58,191 nucleotides of DNA from an uncultured Rubrobacteraceae bacterium (GCA_902805975.1 CADCUT010000221.1:2444-60634); one strand, 5' to 3'. Positions 18,092-27,299 are shown, counted from the first letter of the stretch. Notes: generated by a model not told the origin, from the letters alone. Numbers and translations: made by a program.

Positions 18092-19069
18092 TCACGCGAA
18101 GATCTCGCCGCGGGGCAGGAATATCCTCCTGTAGGTCGCGAGCGCGTAGCGGTCGGTCATGCCGGCCACGAAGTCCACCGTCTCCACAACGGGGTCGGGG
18201 TCGCTTTTCGTACGCTCTTCCCCGTGCCGGAAAAAGTGCCCATATAGCTCCCGGACGACCCGAGCGGCCTTCTCGTTCTCCCGCGAGCGCCCGCCACCAC
18301 GGTAGACGTTCTCGAAGAGCCAGGCCCTGAGATCCATGAGCGCCGCGTACCCCTCGTCCGAGAGCGCTATCTCACCTTTTTGTTTAGATGTAGAGATCAT
18401 ATCTCTGGCGAGGGTATCTATACGCCGGCTCATCTTCTCTCCGAGGGTGGAGATCGGACCCGTCGGCAGGTCCTCGAACCGGATGATTCCCGCCCGCAAC
18501 GCGTCGTCCACGTCGTGGTTGACGTACGCGATGCGGTCGGCGATGCGTACGATCTCACCCTCTCTCGTAGATGGATAACCCTGTCCTGTATGGTTGCGTA
18601 TTCCGTCTCTCACCTCTAATGTGAGGTTTAGACCGTCGCCTGATCTCTCCAGGCAGTCCACGACGCGGAGCGAGTGCTCGTTGTGGCGGAAGGTTCGGCC
18701 GTGCTGGGCTAGGGCTGCGGAGAGTGCTTCCTCACCGGTATGGCCGAAGGGGGTGTGACCGAGGTCGTGCCCGAGGGCGATAGCTTCCGTAAGGTCTTCG
18801 TTTAGGCCGAGGGCGCGGGCGATGGTGCGGGCGACCTGCATCATCTCCAGGGTGTGGGTGAGGCGGGTTCGGAAGTGGTCGCCATCGGGGGCTATAAAGA
18901 CCTGGGTCTTGTGCATCAGGCGGCGGAAGGCCTTGGCGTGGATGATCCTGTCCCGGTCGCGCTGGAAGTCGTTGCGCACGCCGTCCGGGGACTCCGGCCG
19001 GACCCTTCCTGCGCTCTCCTCGCAGGCCCACGCCCACTTCGGGATCGTCTCCATCTCCCCGGGCGTCAT
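18092..19069 (-). CDS. dgt: dGTP triphosphohydrolase-like HD protein
   Basis: KTQVFIAPDGDHFRTRLTHTLE, ALGHDLGHTPFGHTGEEAL. Confidence 0.9.
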   Translation of the reverse strand: MTPGEMETIPKWAWACEESAGRVRPESPDGVRNDFQRDRDRIIHAKAFRRLMHKTQVFIAPDGDHFRTRLTHTLEMMQVARTIARALGLNEDLTEAIALGHDLGHTPFGHTGEEALSAALAQHGRTFRHNEHSLRVVDCLERSGDGLNLTLEVRDGIRNHTGQGYPSTREGEIVRIADRIAYVNHDVDDALRAGIIRFEDLPTGPISTLGEKMSRRIDTLARDMISTSKQKGEIALSDEGYAALMDLRAWLFENVYRGGGRSRENEKAARVVRELYGHFFRHGEERTKSDPDPVVETVDFVAGMTDRYALATYRRIFLPRGEIFA

Positions 19070-19821
19070 GCGGGGCGGCGCGAGCGGGAGGAGAGCTTCA
19101 CGGCCGAGCGCGCGTTTCCGGGGGCGTGGGCCAGAACGTGGGCGCGTACAACGCGCAGCACGCCCTCACGGAGATTCTCACCCTGTGGAGCATCACGGAC
19201 GGGGCTTTCGATGGTCTCGCGCAACCGGTCAAGCGTACCCGGCGCCATTGGGAAGGCATCCGCGGTGGAGGAGCGGCACCCCGCGCAGAGCACGCCGCCG
19301 TGCTCGGGGGCGAAGTGCAGGGGTTCTTCGGCGGCGTCGAGGTCAGCCTCGCAGTTCAGGCAGCGGTCGAGCTGCGGGGCGTAGCCGGCGAGGATGGAGA
19401 GCTTGAGGCCGAGGGCCGCCTCGACCGACTCGAAGCCCGAGTCGCGCGATTCGAGGGCGTCGAGGGCGTTGTAGAGGAGGTTGAAGACGCGGCGGTCGGC
19501 CTCGTCGCCGCCGGAGAGGGCGCGGACGGAGCCGACCATGCCGGCGGCGGCCTCGAAGCGGGCCAGGTTCTCGCGGATATCGTGGAAGCTGCGGAGCGTC
19601 TCGGCCTGTGTGATCGTATCTAGGGTGCGTCCACCGTAGGCCACAAAGTCCACGCAGGAGAGGGGCTCGAGACGGGCGCCGAAGCGGGACTTGGTGCGCC
19701 TGATGCCCTTGGCGATGGCCGAGACGAGGCCCGCATCAAGGGTGTAGAGGTCGAGGATGCGGTCGGCCTCGCCGTAGCGAATGGACCGCAGCACGATCCC
19801 CTTACTCTTGTAGACCGCCAC
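19066..19821 (-). CDS. recO: DNA repair protein RecO
   Basis: YKSKGIVLRSIRYGEADRILDLYT; CLNCEAD...CAGC zinc motif; ATGA overlap with dgt. Confidence 0.9.
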   Translation of the reverse strand: MAVYKSKGIVLRSIRYGEADRILDLYTLDAGLVSAIAKGIRRTKSRFGARLEPLSCVDFVAYGGRTLDTITQAETLRSFHDIRENLARFEAAAGMVGSVRALSGGDEADRRVFNLLYNALDALESRDSGFESVEAALGLKLSILAGYAPQLDRCLNCEADLDAAEEPLHFAPEHGGVLCAGCRSSTADAFPMAPGTLDRLRETIESPVRDAPQGENLREGVLRVVRAHVLAHAPGNARSAVKLSSRSRRPA

Positions 19822-20509
19822 CCTCGGCCTCCTCCATCACCGCCACGCTGGAACTCATGCCGAGCCTGGAGGCCCCGGCGTTGAGGATGTCCAGGGCGTC
19901 CTCCAGGGTCTTGATGCCGCCGGAAGCCTTTACGGCCAGCCCCTCCGGCGCCTCCTCGCGCAGCAGGGCGACGTCCTCTACCGTGGCGCCGCCGGGGCCG
20001 AAGCCCGTCGAGGTCTTCACGAAGTCCGCGCCGCTTGAGGCGACGATCTGGGTGGCGAGCCGCTTCATCTTGTCCGAGAGGTAGGCCGTCTCGATGATGA
20101 CCTTCATCACCACGTCGTTGAGGCCGTTGTTCATCGCGACGACGCTCACCTCCTGGGTGAGGCTCGCGAGTTCATCGGCGACGTAGTCGAACTCGCCGGA
20201 GAGGAGCTTTGAGATGTTGAGCACGACGTCGAGCTCCGAGGCGCCGCGCGTGATCGCCTCCCGCACCGCCGCCGTCTTGACCGCCGTCGCGTCGTTGCCG
20301 AACGGGAAGGAGACAACCGTCGCCACCTTAACGTCCGTCCCGCGCAATTCCTTTGCGGCGAGCCGCACGTAGCAAGGCGGTATGCACACCGCCGCGAAGT
20401 GGTAGTGGGCCGCCTCCTCGCAGATCTTCTTGATCTCCTCCTCGGTGGCGTCCGGCTTCAAGAGGGTGTGGTCCACCGTCTTCGCGAACTCCCGCACCCT
20501 CATCGCCAA
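19802..20509 (-). CDS. deoC: Deoxyribose-phosphate aldolase
   Basis: VDHTLLKPDATEEEI, VKTSTGFGPGGATVEDVALL, KASGGIKTLEDAL. Confidence 0.95.
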   Translation of the reverse strand: MAMRVREFAKTVDHTLLKPDATEEEIKKICEEAAHYHFAAVCIPPCYVRLAAKELRGTDVKVATVVSFPFGNDATAVKTAAVREAITRGASELDVVLNISKLLSGEFDYVADELASLTQEVSVVAMNNGLNDVVMKVIIETAYLSDKMKRLATQIVASSGADFVKTSTGFGPGGATVEDVALLREEAPEGLAVKASGGIKTLEDALDILNAGASRLGMSSSVAVMEEAEGGGLQE

Positions 20510-20547
20510 TTCCGCTTCTCCCCGCTAGACGCCACGAACGGGGGTAA

Positions 20548-21465
20548 TTATAAACCCAACCGCTCCAGGAACTTCTTGTCGCTGCGCCACCCCGGGCTGA
20601 CCTTCACTTTCAGGTCGAGGTAGATCTTCGTCCCCAGCAGGCGCTCGACGTCGCGGCGGGCGTCGGTGCCGATCTTCTTGATGGTCTTGCCGCCCTTGCC
20701 GAGCACGATCATGCGCTGGGTGCCCCGCTCTACGTGGATGATGGCGTAGACGACGGTAACGTTCTCCTTTCGCTCTACCTCGTCAACCTCGACCATGACC
20801 GCGTGCGGCACCTCCTCCCGCAGCTCGTTTAAGGCCTTCTCCCTGATGTACTCGGCCAGGATCAGGGACTCCGGGTAATCCGTCACGGTCCCTTCTGGGA
20901 AGTACTTGGGACCGGGGGGCAGCATCGGGACGACGGCGTCCATCAGGGCGTCCACGTTCGTGCCCTCGGAGGCGCTGATCTGGAAGACTTCGCGCCAATC
21001 CCCGAGCTCGGAGATACCCTGTATGGCGGGCAACGCCCGGGTCGGCTTCTCCAGTAGGTCGACCTTGTTCAGGCAGGCCATCGCCGGGGTGCCGCTGTTG
21101 GCGACCAGGCGGGCGACGTAGCGGTCGCCGGTGCCTATGCCTTCGGCGGCCTGGGCGGCGTCAAGCAAGAACAGCACGAGATCCGACTCCGCGAGGCTGT
21201 CCACGACCTGCTCCTGCATCCTGGCGCGCAAGGTGTCGCGCGGTTTCTGGGAGCCGGGGGTGTCCACGAAGATGGCCTGGTAGCTCTTGCCGTTGCGGAC
21301 GCCCCGGATCGGGCTCCGCGTCGTCTGCGGCCTCGGGGAGGTGATGGAGACCTTCTCGCCCACAAGCCGGTTGACCAGGGTGCTCTTCCCCACGTTTGGC
21401 CTGCCGACGACGGCGATAAAGCCGCTCCTGTGCCCGTTGGACCCGTTGAGGTCGGGACCCCTCAC
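20548..21465 (-). CDS. era: GTPase Era
   Basis: GFIAVVGRPNVGKSTLVNRLVGEKVSITSPRPQTTRSPIRG, KH domain at C-terminus; GTGA overlap with cdd gives start 21465. Confidence 0.95.
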   Translation of the reverse strand: MRGPDLNGSNGHRSGFIAVVGRPNVGKSTLVNRLVGEKVSITSPRPQTTRSPIRGVRNGKSYQAIFVDTPGSQKPRDTLRARMQEQVVDSLAESDLVLFLLDAAQAAEGIGTGDRYVARLVANSGTPAMACLNKVDLLEKPTRALPAIQGISELGDWREVFQISASEGTNVDALMDAVVPMLPPGPKYFPEGTVTDYPESLILAEYIREKALNELREEVPHAVMVEVDEVERKENVTVVYAIIHVERGTQRMIVLGKGGKTIKKIGTDARRDVERLLGTKIYLDLKVKVSPGWRSDKKFLERLGL

Positions 21466-21866
21466 AGGTCTTCCGGCCCGAAGGAGTTGGGCAGTATCTC
21501 CTCGAAGGGGTAGCGGCGTAGGCTTGAGGCGTCCTCCACCACGACCTCCTCGCAGCCGAACTCGCGCAGGAACTGCCGGCAGGCGCCGCAGGGGAAGCAA
21601 GGCGAGGTGTTCGGGCTGAAGATCGCGACGGACTTGATGCGCCGGTCGTCGGGACTTGCGGAGACCATGGTTGTCGCGGCGTTGCGCTCGGCGCAGATGG
21701 AGAGGCCGTAGGAGGCGTTCTCCACGTTGCATCCGGCGTGAACGGCGCCGCCCTCGGTTAGGATGGCGGCCCCGACCAGGAACTTGCTGTAGGGGGCGTA
21801 GGCGGTCTGGGCGGCCTCGCGGGCAGCGTTCATCAGGGAGTCCACGTTTGAGGTCCTCTCCGTCAT
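21462..21866 (-). CDS. cdd: Cytidine deaminase
   Basis: CNVENASYGLSICAERNAATTMV, PCGACRQFLREFG. Confidence 0.95.
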   Translation of the reverse strand: MTERTSNVDSLMNAAREAAQTAYAPYSKFLVGAAILTEGGAVHAGCNVENASYGLSICAERNAATTMVSASPDDRRIKSVAIFSPNTSPCFPCGACRQFLREFGCEEVVVEDASSLRRYPFEEILPNSFGPEDL

Positions 21867-22597
21867 AAGAGTTGGAAGATCGCAACGGTGCTGAGGGAGC
21901 CGATCGCGGCCCCGACGACCACCTGGTACGGGCTGTGGATGCCACTCTCGATGCGGCTCTGGCAGACGAGGAGGGCCATGAGGAGTGAGATCAGGGATAC
22001 CAGCCCCGCGTAGCGTCCCTCAGCGGCAATAAAGCTTGCGGCGACCCACCCCGCGAAGGCCACGGCCGCGTGCCCCGAGGGCATCCCCCCGTAGAACGAG
22101 TTCGGCGAGCGCGTGAGGGCCTTGCCGAGCACCACGGCGAGGACGACGACGCCCAGGGAGACGAGCGTCAGATGCCCGGGCCAGCGGCGGATGCTGTTGA
22201 GGGTATCCATCGAGAGTGGGCCGAGGTCGTCGGCCAGGACCAGGTACCCGACGAGAACGGCCCCCACGCTGGAGACGAGCACGGCCCCGGCGGAGACGTC
22301 TTTGGCGAGCTTGGCGAGCGGGTGGTACTCGCTGGTGACGAGGTCCACGACGAACTCCATGGCGGTGTTGAGCATCTCCGTGACGAAGACCACGAGGATG
22401 GTCAGCACGAGCACGGCCAGCTCCAGCTCGCTGACGCCGACGAGCAGGCTGAGGAGCAGCACGCCGACCGCCGCGATGACGTGGAAGCGCATGTTGCGCT
22501 GGGTGCGGACGGCGGAGACCATCCCGCGGTAGGCGTGCTCGAAGCTGCGCCCCACCCCCTGCTGGCCCTTCGCCGCCCCCTGGGCCTTCTTAACCAC
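21863..22597 (-). CDS. DgkA-like lipid kinase fused to PAP2 phosphatase domain
   Basis: N-term EMLNTAMEFVVDLVTSEYHPLAKLAKDVSAGAVL (DgkA); C-term GGMPSGHAAVAFA...SRIESGIHSPYQVVVGAAIG (PAP2). Confidence 0.88.
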   Translation of the reverse strand: MVKKAQGAAKGQQGVGRSFEHAYRGMVSAVRTQRNMRFHVIAAVGVLLLSLLVGVSELELAVLVLTILVVFVTEMLNTAMEFVVDLVTSEYHPLAKLAKDVSAGAVLVSSVGAVLVGYLVLADDLGPLSMDTLNSIRRWPGHLTLVSLGVVVLAVVLGKALTRSPNSFYGGMPSGHAAVAFAGWVAASFIAAEGRYAGLVSLISLLMALLVCQSRIESGIHSPYQVVVGAAIGSLSTVAIFQLL

Positions 22598-23009
22598 CGG
22601 CTCGCTCCATGACGGTTCGCTGCACCCCGGACATCTCGCTCGCCTCGAAGTCGTCCCCGTGGTCCATGCCGGCGAGGTGCAGCGCGCCGTGGACCACCAG
22701 CTCCTCGACGGGCATGTCGGCGCTCTCCGGGGAGATCACGACCTCCCCGACCATCTCCCCGTAAGGCCCGTCCACCTCGAAGGAGAGCACGTCGGTCTCG
22801 GTGTCCGTTTGGCGGAACTCAGCATTGAGGGACCTGATCGTCCCCGGCCCGACGAGGGCCACGGAGACCTCGCCGACGCGGTCGAGGTCGAGGCCCCGCT
22901 CCCGGAAGGCGGCGGCGAAGAGGTCGGTGGCGCGGTCCGCGGTGAGCCGGCCGTAGTCGATCTCATCGAGCAGCTCGACGACGAACGGCGTGGGGCGCGC
23001 GCTACTCAG
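22590..23009 (-). CDS. ybeY: Endoribonuclease YbeY, possibly CTG start
   Basis: HGALHLAGMDHGDDFEASEM; only CTG 23009 or a distant ATG 23234 inside the upstream gene are available in frame. Confidence 0.85.
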   Translation of the reverse strand: MSSARPTPFVVELLDEIDYGRLTADRATDLFAAAFRERGLDLDRVGEVSVALVGPGTIRSLNAEFRQTDTETDVLSFEVDGPYGEMVGEVVISPESADMPVEELVVHGALHLAGMDHGDDFEASEMSGVQRTVMERAGG

Positions 23010-24679
23010 CCCGCGCCGCCCGGGGCCCGCCTGGATTGGTCTCCCTCGATCTCCCTGGGGGGCGCCGTTTTTAGGTTCGGTTTGCCGTTGGCCTTGCCGT
23101 TGGCCTTGCCGTTGGATTTGCCGTTGCGGGCGTCGGCGCCGCCGGGATACTCGATGCGCGGCCCGAGAAAGCCGACGAGCGCTTCGTGTATAGCCTCGCC
23201 GACCTGGTGGATCTCCCGCATCGTCAGGGCGCACTGGTCGAACTGGCCGTCGTCGAGCTTGCGGTTGATGGTGTCGGTGACGACGTCCTCTATGCGCTTC
23301 GGGGTCGGTTTGGGAAGGGACTTCACCGTCGCCTCGATAGAGTCGGCCAGCATTACGATACCGGCCTCCTTGCTCCTGGGAAGGCCGCCCGAGTAGCGGA
23401 AGTCCGCCTCGTTGACCGCATCACCGTCCACCTCCAGCGCCTTGCGGTAGAAGTACTCGATGCGGGTCGTGCCGTGGTGCTGGGCGATGATGTCCAGGAT
23501 CTCCTGCGGAAGTCCCCAGGCGCGGCCCATCTCCAGTCCGTCCTTGACGTGGCGCCGGATCACCTTGGCAGACAACGTCGGGGAGAGGGCGTCATGGGGG
23601 TTTATCTGGCCGATCTGGTTCTCGATAAAGTAGGCTGGGTGCTCCATCTTGCCGATGTCGTGGTAGTAGGCACCTACGCGCGCCAGCAGCGCGTTCGCCC
23701 CGATCCTCTCGGACGCGTTCTCCGCCAGCGTCCCGACCTGCATCGAGTGCGTGAACGTGCCCGGCGCCTTCTGAAGAAGCTTGTGGATGAGGGTGTTGCT
23801 CGTGTTGGAGAACTCGAGCAGCTTCATGGGCGTCAGGATGTTGAAGGCGTCCTCGAGCACCGGCAGCAGCACCATCGCGAGCATGAGCGAGAGCAGCCCG
23901 CTCCCGAGGCCCAGCACCCCCTGCCACGCCGCGTCCGAGAAATCTGCGCCCCCGATCAGGCCGACGGCGAACGTGACCACCCCCGTCACCGCGGCGATAA
24001 AGAGCCCGGCCTTGAGCAGCCGTTGGCGGGAATCGACCCGGACGACGGTGTAGATGGCGAACCCCGAGGAGAGGAGCAGCGCGGTCGTGAGAAGAAAGTC
24101 GTTGCCGCTCATGATCCCGATGTTGACGGAGGTCACGACGACCATGAGGAACATCAGCCGGGGACCCAGGAGCATGGTGCCTATGACCGAGAGGCCCGCG
24201 ATCGGCGTCAGGTACTCGTTGAAGTTGAACTCCGTGAAGAACCGGGCAAGTGCTGTGAACAGGATCGTCAAGGAGGCCGCGAGGGCTATCCTTATGGCGG
24301 TGTTCGTCTTGAGGATGCGGAGCCCGAACCGCTCCAGAAAGTACCAGGCGATGCCGAGCTCTATGCCGACGACCATCGCCACCCCGAGCAGCACCGTCCA
24401 GGGGTTCGGGTTGGGGTCGAGCAGCAGGGCCTCGATCCGGCTCAGGTTGCCGCTCTGGATGATGCCCTCTGGCACGTTTCGCTCGATGGGCGGGCGAGAC
24501 CCGACGCCGATCAGAGCCGTCAGCGCGACCCAGGTGAAGACCGTGAGCACGAGGTAGAGTCGCATGGTCGGGACGGCCTCGATCCAGGCCCGGAAACGCT
24601 CGGAGCGGGTCGGCGGCCGGTGGAGGTCGTCTACGCGCGCCCCAAGAGGCGGGTTAGGTACCCTTCTGTTGAGCCTCAT
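23006..24679 (-). CDS. 7TM-HD phosphohydrolase (PgpH family)
   Basis: Multiple TMs then TFTHSMQVGTLAENASERIGANALLARVGAYYHDIGKMEHPAYF, QHHGTTRIEYFY, MLADSIEATVKS. Confidence 0.9.
   Translation of the reverse strand: MRLNRRVPNPPLGARVDDLHRPPTRSERFRAWIEAVPTMRLYLVLTVFTWVALTALIGVGSRPPIERNVPEGIIQSGNLSRIEALLLDPNPNPWTVLLGVAMVVGIELGIAWYFLERFGLRILKTNTAIRIALAASLTILFTALARFFTEFNFNEYLTPIAGLSVIGTMLLGPRLMFLMVVVTSVNIGIMSGNDFLLTTALLLSSGFAIYTVVRVDSRQRLLKAGLFIAAVTGVVTFAVGLIGGADFSDAAWQGVLGLGSGLLSLMLAMVLLPVLEDAFNILTPMKLLEFSNTSNTLIHKLLQKAPGTFTHSMQVGTLAENASERIGANALLARVGAYYHDIGKMEHPAYFIENQIGQINPHDALSPTLSAKVIRRHVKDGLEMGRAWGLPQEILDIIAQHHGTTRIEYFYRKALEVDGDAVNEADFRYSGGLPRSKEAGIVMLADSIEATVKSLPKPTPKRIEDVVTDTINRKLDDGQFDQCALTMREIHQVGEAIHEALVGFLGPRIEYPGGADARNGKSNGKANGKANGKPNLKTAPPREIEGDQSRRAPGGAG
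23081..23126. repeat. 12-nt tandem repeat (TTGCCGTTGGCC) encoding NGKA/S-type tail of PgpH-like protein
   Basis: TTGCCGTTGGCC x2, TTGCCGTTGGAT, TTGCCGTTG; encodes NGKSNGKANGKANGK. Confidence 0.9.
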
Positions 24680-24693
24680 GGTCGCGCCCGCCT

Positions 24694-25605
24694 CTACGCC
24701 CCGTCGCCCTCTCCGGCCCCCTCGTAAGCGTCCACTATACGCATCACGAGGTCGCTACGCACTATGTCGTCCCGCTGCAACCCGACGAAGGAGACGCCCT
24801 CGACCCCCGTCAGCGCCCTGCGGGCGTCGTCGAGGCCGCTGACCCGGCCCTTGGGCAGGTCCACCTGCGTCCGGTCGCCGGTTATCACCATCTTCGAGCC
24901 GAACCCGAGGCGCGTCAGGAACATCTTCATCTGTTGGGGTGTGGTGTTCTGGGCTTCGTCCAGGATGATGAACGCATCGTTCAATGTCCGACCTCTCATA
25001 AACGCCAGCGGCGCGATCTCGATTATACCCCTCTCCAGGTGCCCCTGGAACTTGGCCGGGTCGATCATCTCGTAGAGCGCGTCGTAGAGCGGCCGGAAGT
25101 ACGGATCTACCTTCGCCATCATGTCCCCCGGCAAAAACCCGAGCGACTCCCCCGCCTCGACCGCCGGCCTCGTCAGGATGATCCTGGACACCTCGCCCCG
25201 GGTCAACGCCTCAACCGCGAGCGCCACCGCGAGATAGGTCTTTCCCGTCCCCGCGGGCCCGATGCCGAACACGACCTGATGGTCCCGGATGGCGTCTGTG
25301 TAGGCTTTCTGGTTGCGCGTCTTCGGCGCCACCCGGCGCCCCCGGTGCGTAAGTATTACGTCCCCGAGCACCTCCCGCCCCCCGCCGCCATCGGCCATCT
25401 TGTACAGCCGTTCCGCCGTCTCGGGGGTTAGCTGGTTCCCCTCCTCGGCGAGCCCGACGAGCCCGTCGAAGACCGCCTCGGCCCTCTCGACGTCAGCGTC
25501 GGCCCCGCGCAGCACGATCTCGTTCCCCCGCACGATGACCTCGCACCGCACGAGTCCCTCGACCCGCCGCAACACCGAGTCCCGCTCCCCGAAGACGTCG
25601 AGCAT
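24694..25605 (-). CDS. phoH: PhoH family ATPase
   Basis: FGIGPAGTGKTYLAVALAVEAL, LGFLPGDMMAKVDPYFRPLYDAL, ILDEAQNTTPQQMKMFLTRLG; start may lie upstream. Confidence 0.93.
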   Translation of the reverse strand: MLDVFGERDSVLRRVEGLVRCEVIVRGNEIVLRGADADVERAEAVFDGLVGLAEEGNQLTPETAERLYKMADGGGGREVLGDVILTHRGRRVAPKTRNQKAYTDAIRDHQVVFGIGPAGTGKTYLAVALAVEALTRGEVSRIILTRPAVEAGESLGFLPGDMMAKVDPYFRPLYDALYEMIDPAKFQGHLERGIIEIAPLAFMRGRTLNDAFIILDEAQNTTPQQMKMFLTRLGFGSKMVITGDRTQVDLPKGRVSGLDDARRALTGVEGVSFVGLQRDDIVRSDLVMRIVDAYEGAGEGDGA

Positions 25606-25678
25606 GCGACCCGGCGGTATGACGAGCTTGGCCTCTACCTGGCCTCTTGATGTGGTGTCCGTCGTAACTCCTTCGTCG

Positions 25679-25821
25679 TAGGTTCTAGGCTCTAGGTTTT
25701 AGGCTCTGGGTCACCGTGATCGACGCTTTGAAGCATGCGCCGATCACCCCGAAAGTTCAGAAGGCTGGCATCAGACCGTTCCCGGCCCCCTAAAGCCTCG
25801 AACCTAAAACCTAAAACCTTC
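25679..25821. repeat. Intergenic heptad-arm inverted-repeat element, copy A
   Basis: Left TAGGTTCTAGGCTCTAGGTTTTAGGCTCTGGG; right arm reverse-complement AAGGTTTTAGGTTTTAGGTTCGAGGCTTTAGGGGG; variable core. Confidence 0.85.
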
Positions 25822-26263
25822 ATTGCAACCTCTCCTTCACCAGCGCGGAGAGCTCGCGCCCCTCGGCGCGACCCTCCGAGAGCTGCGTCGCCCGGCCCAT
25901 GACCTTTCCCATGTCCCTCATGCCGGTGGCGCCGGTCTCCAGGATGGCGGTGTCCACCACTTCGTTCAACTCCTCCGCAGAGAGCGGTTGTGGGAGGTAC
26001 GCGCGGACCACGTCAGCCTCGGCGGCCTCGGAGGCGGCCTGGTCTTCACGTCCGGCTTTGCGGAAGGCCTCGGCGGACTCCTCGCGCTGTTTTAGCTGGC
26101 GCCTGAGGATGGTCTGCTCTTCCCCTTCCTCCAGCGGCCTACCCGCCTCTATCTCGCCGTTCTTGAGGGCGGCGCCCAGCATCCGCAGGGCGCCGAGGCG
26201 CGGTTTGTCCCGCTCCTTCATCGCCGTCTTGACGTCCTGTTGAATGCGCTCGGATGCGCTCAT
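25820..26263 (-). CDS. YqeY/GatB-like protein
   Basis: MSASERIQQDVKTAMKERDKPRLGALRMLGAALKNGEIE...YLPQPLSAEELNEVVDTAI. Confidence 0.9.
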   Translation of the reverse strand: MSASERIQQDVKTAMKERDKPRLGALRMLGAALKNGEIEAGRPLEEGEEQTILRRQLKQREESAEAFRKAGREDQAASEAAEADVVRAYLPQPLSAEELNEVVDTAILETGATGMRDMGKVMGRATQLSEGRAEGRELSALVKERLQ

Positions 26264-26607
26264 GGCATACCCATCTTTCTGCCGCCCATGACATGCAGGT
26301 GGAGGTGGAAAACCTCCTGCCCGGCGTCGGGGCCGTTGTTGATCCTGACCGCGTAACCGCTCTCGTCCACCCCGAGTTTTTCGGCGACCTCGCTCGACAC
26401 CTCGAACAACCGCTTCGCGACCGCGTCGGGCAACTGGCCTATGGCCTCAAGGTTCGGCACGTGCTGGCGCGGGATGACGAGGACGTGGACCGGCGCCTGG
26501 CCGTTTATGTCCTTGAAGGCCACGACGTCTTCTTCCTCGTGGACCATCTCGGCCTCGATCTCGCCTGCGGCTATCTTGCAGAAGATGCAATCCTGCTCCA
26601 CGCTCAC
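26260..26607 (-). CDS. HIT family hydrolase
   Basis: CIFCKIAAGEIEAEMVHEEEDVVAFKDINGQAPVHVLVIPRQHV...GQEVFHLHLHVMGGRKM; GTG start overlapping rsmE stop. Confidence 0.95.
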   Translation of the reverse strand: MSVEQDCIFCKIAAGEIEAEMVHEEEDVVAFKDINGQAPVHVLVIPRQHVPNLEAIGQLPDAVAKRLFEVSSEVAEKLGVDESGYAVRINNGPDAGQEVFHLHLHVMGGRKMGMP

Positions 26608-27299
26608 ACCCCTCCCTCGACCCTTACGCGTCTCTCCAAGGCCGCCCGCGTCCGCGCCACGGCCACGATGCCCGCCGTCTCGCTCCTGAGCCTGTAAGGC
26701 CCGAGCCCGGCAACGGAAAGTCCGGCCTCCCGCGCCCCGTCCAACTCCCCGTCGCTCCAGCCACCCTCGGGGCCCACGAAGAGTGAGACACCGGCACCCA
26801 CCGCATCCTCGACGGCGCCCGCGCCGGCGGCGTTGTGCAGCAGCACGCCGGACTCCCCGGCCTCGCGGACGGCCTCCCAGAAGGTTTCGGGCTCCCGCAC
26901 CTCCGGCACGCGCAGGCGGAGCGACTGCCGGGCCGCGGACTCCGCCACCCGGCGCCACCGGTCCAGCTTGTTCTCCCGCGGGTTGACTTCGCCGTGCTCC
27001 GTGAGCAGCGGCACGATCCCCGTCACCCCAGCCTCGGTCGCCTTCTCCACCACGAGGTCCATCCGGCCACCCTTGGGCACCGCCTGGTAGAGCGTCACAG
27101 CGACCTCCTCGAAGCCCGCTTCGAGCTGCTCGACGACGGCAACGCTCCGTCCGTCGCCGACTTGCCCGAGAAAGAGACCACCCCCATCACCGACGACCTC
27201 GACCAAGTCCCCCGGACGCGCCCTCAAGACCTTGAAGACGTGCCGCGCCTCGTTCTCGGGCAGCGTCAGCGTCCCGCCGACCTCCGGCGCGGCCTGCAC
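26604..27299 (-). CDS. rsmE: 16S rRNA (uracil1498-N3)-methyltransferase
   Basis: LPENEARHVFKVLRARPGDLVEV, LFVGPEGGWSDGELDGAREAGLSVAGLGPYRLRSETAGIVA; GTG 27299 is the first canonical start but family N-terminus extends further. Confidence 0.9.
   Translation of the reverse strand: MQAAPEVGGTLTLPENEARHVFKVLRARPGDLVEVVGDGGGLFLGQVGDGRSVAVVEQLEAGFEEVAVTLYQAVPKGGRMDLVVEKATEAGVTGIVPLLTEHGEVNPRENKLDRWRRVAESAARQSLRLRVPEVREPETFWEAVREAGESGVLLHNAAGAGAVEDAVGAGVSLFVGPEGGWSDGELDGAREAGLSVAGLGPYRLRSETAGIVAVARTRAALERRVRVEGGV

Noticed and set aside
23186-24727. Long plus-strand ORF (513 aa)
   Set aside because: Antisense to PgpH-like gene; low-complexity charged shadow frame.
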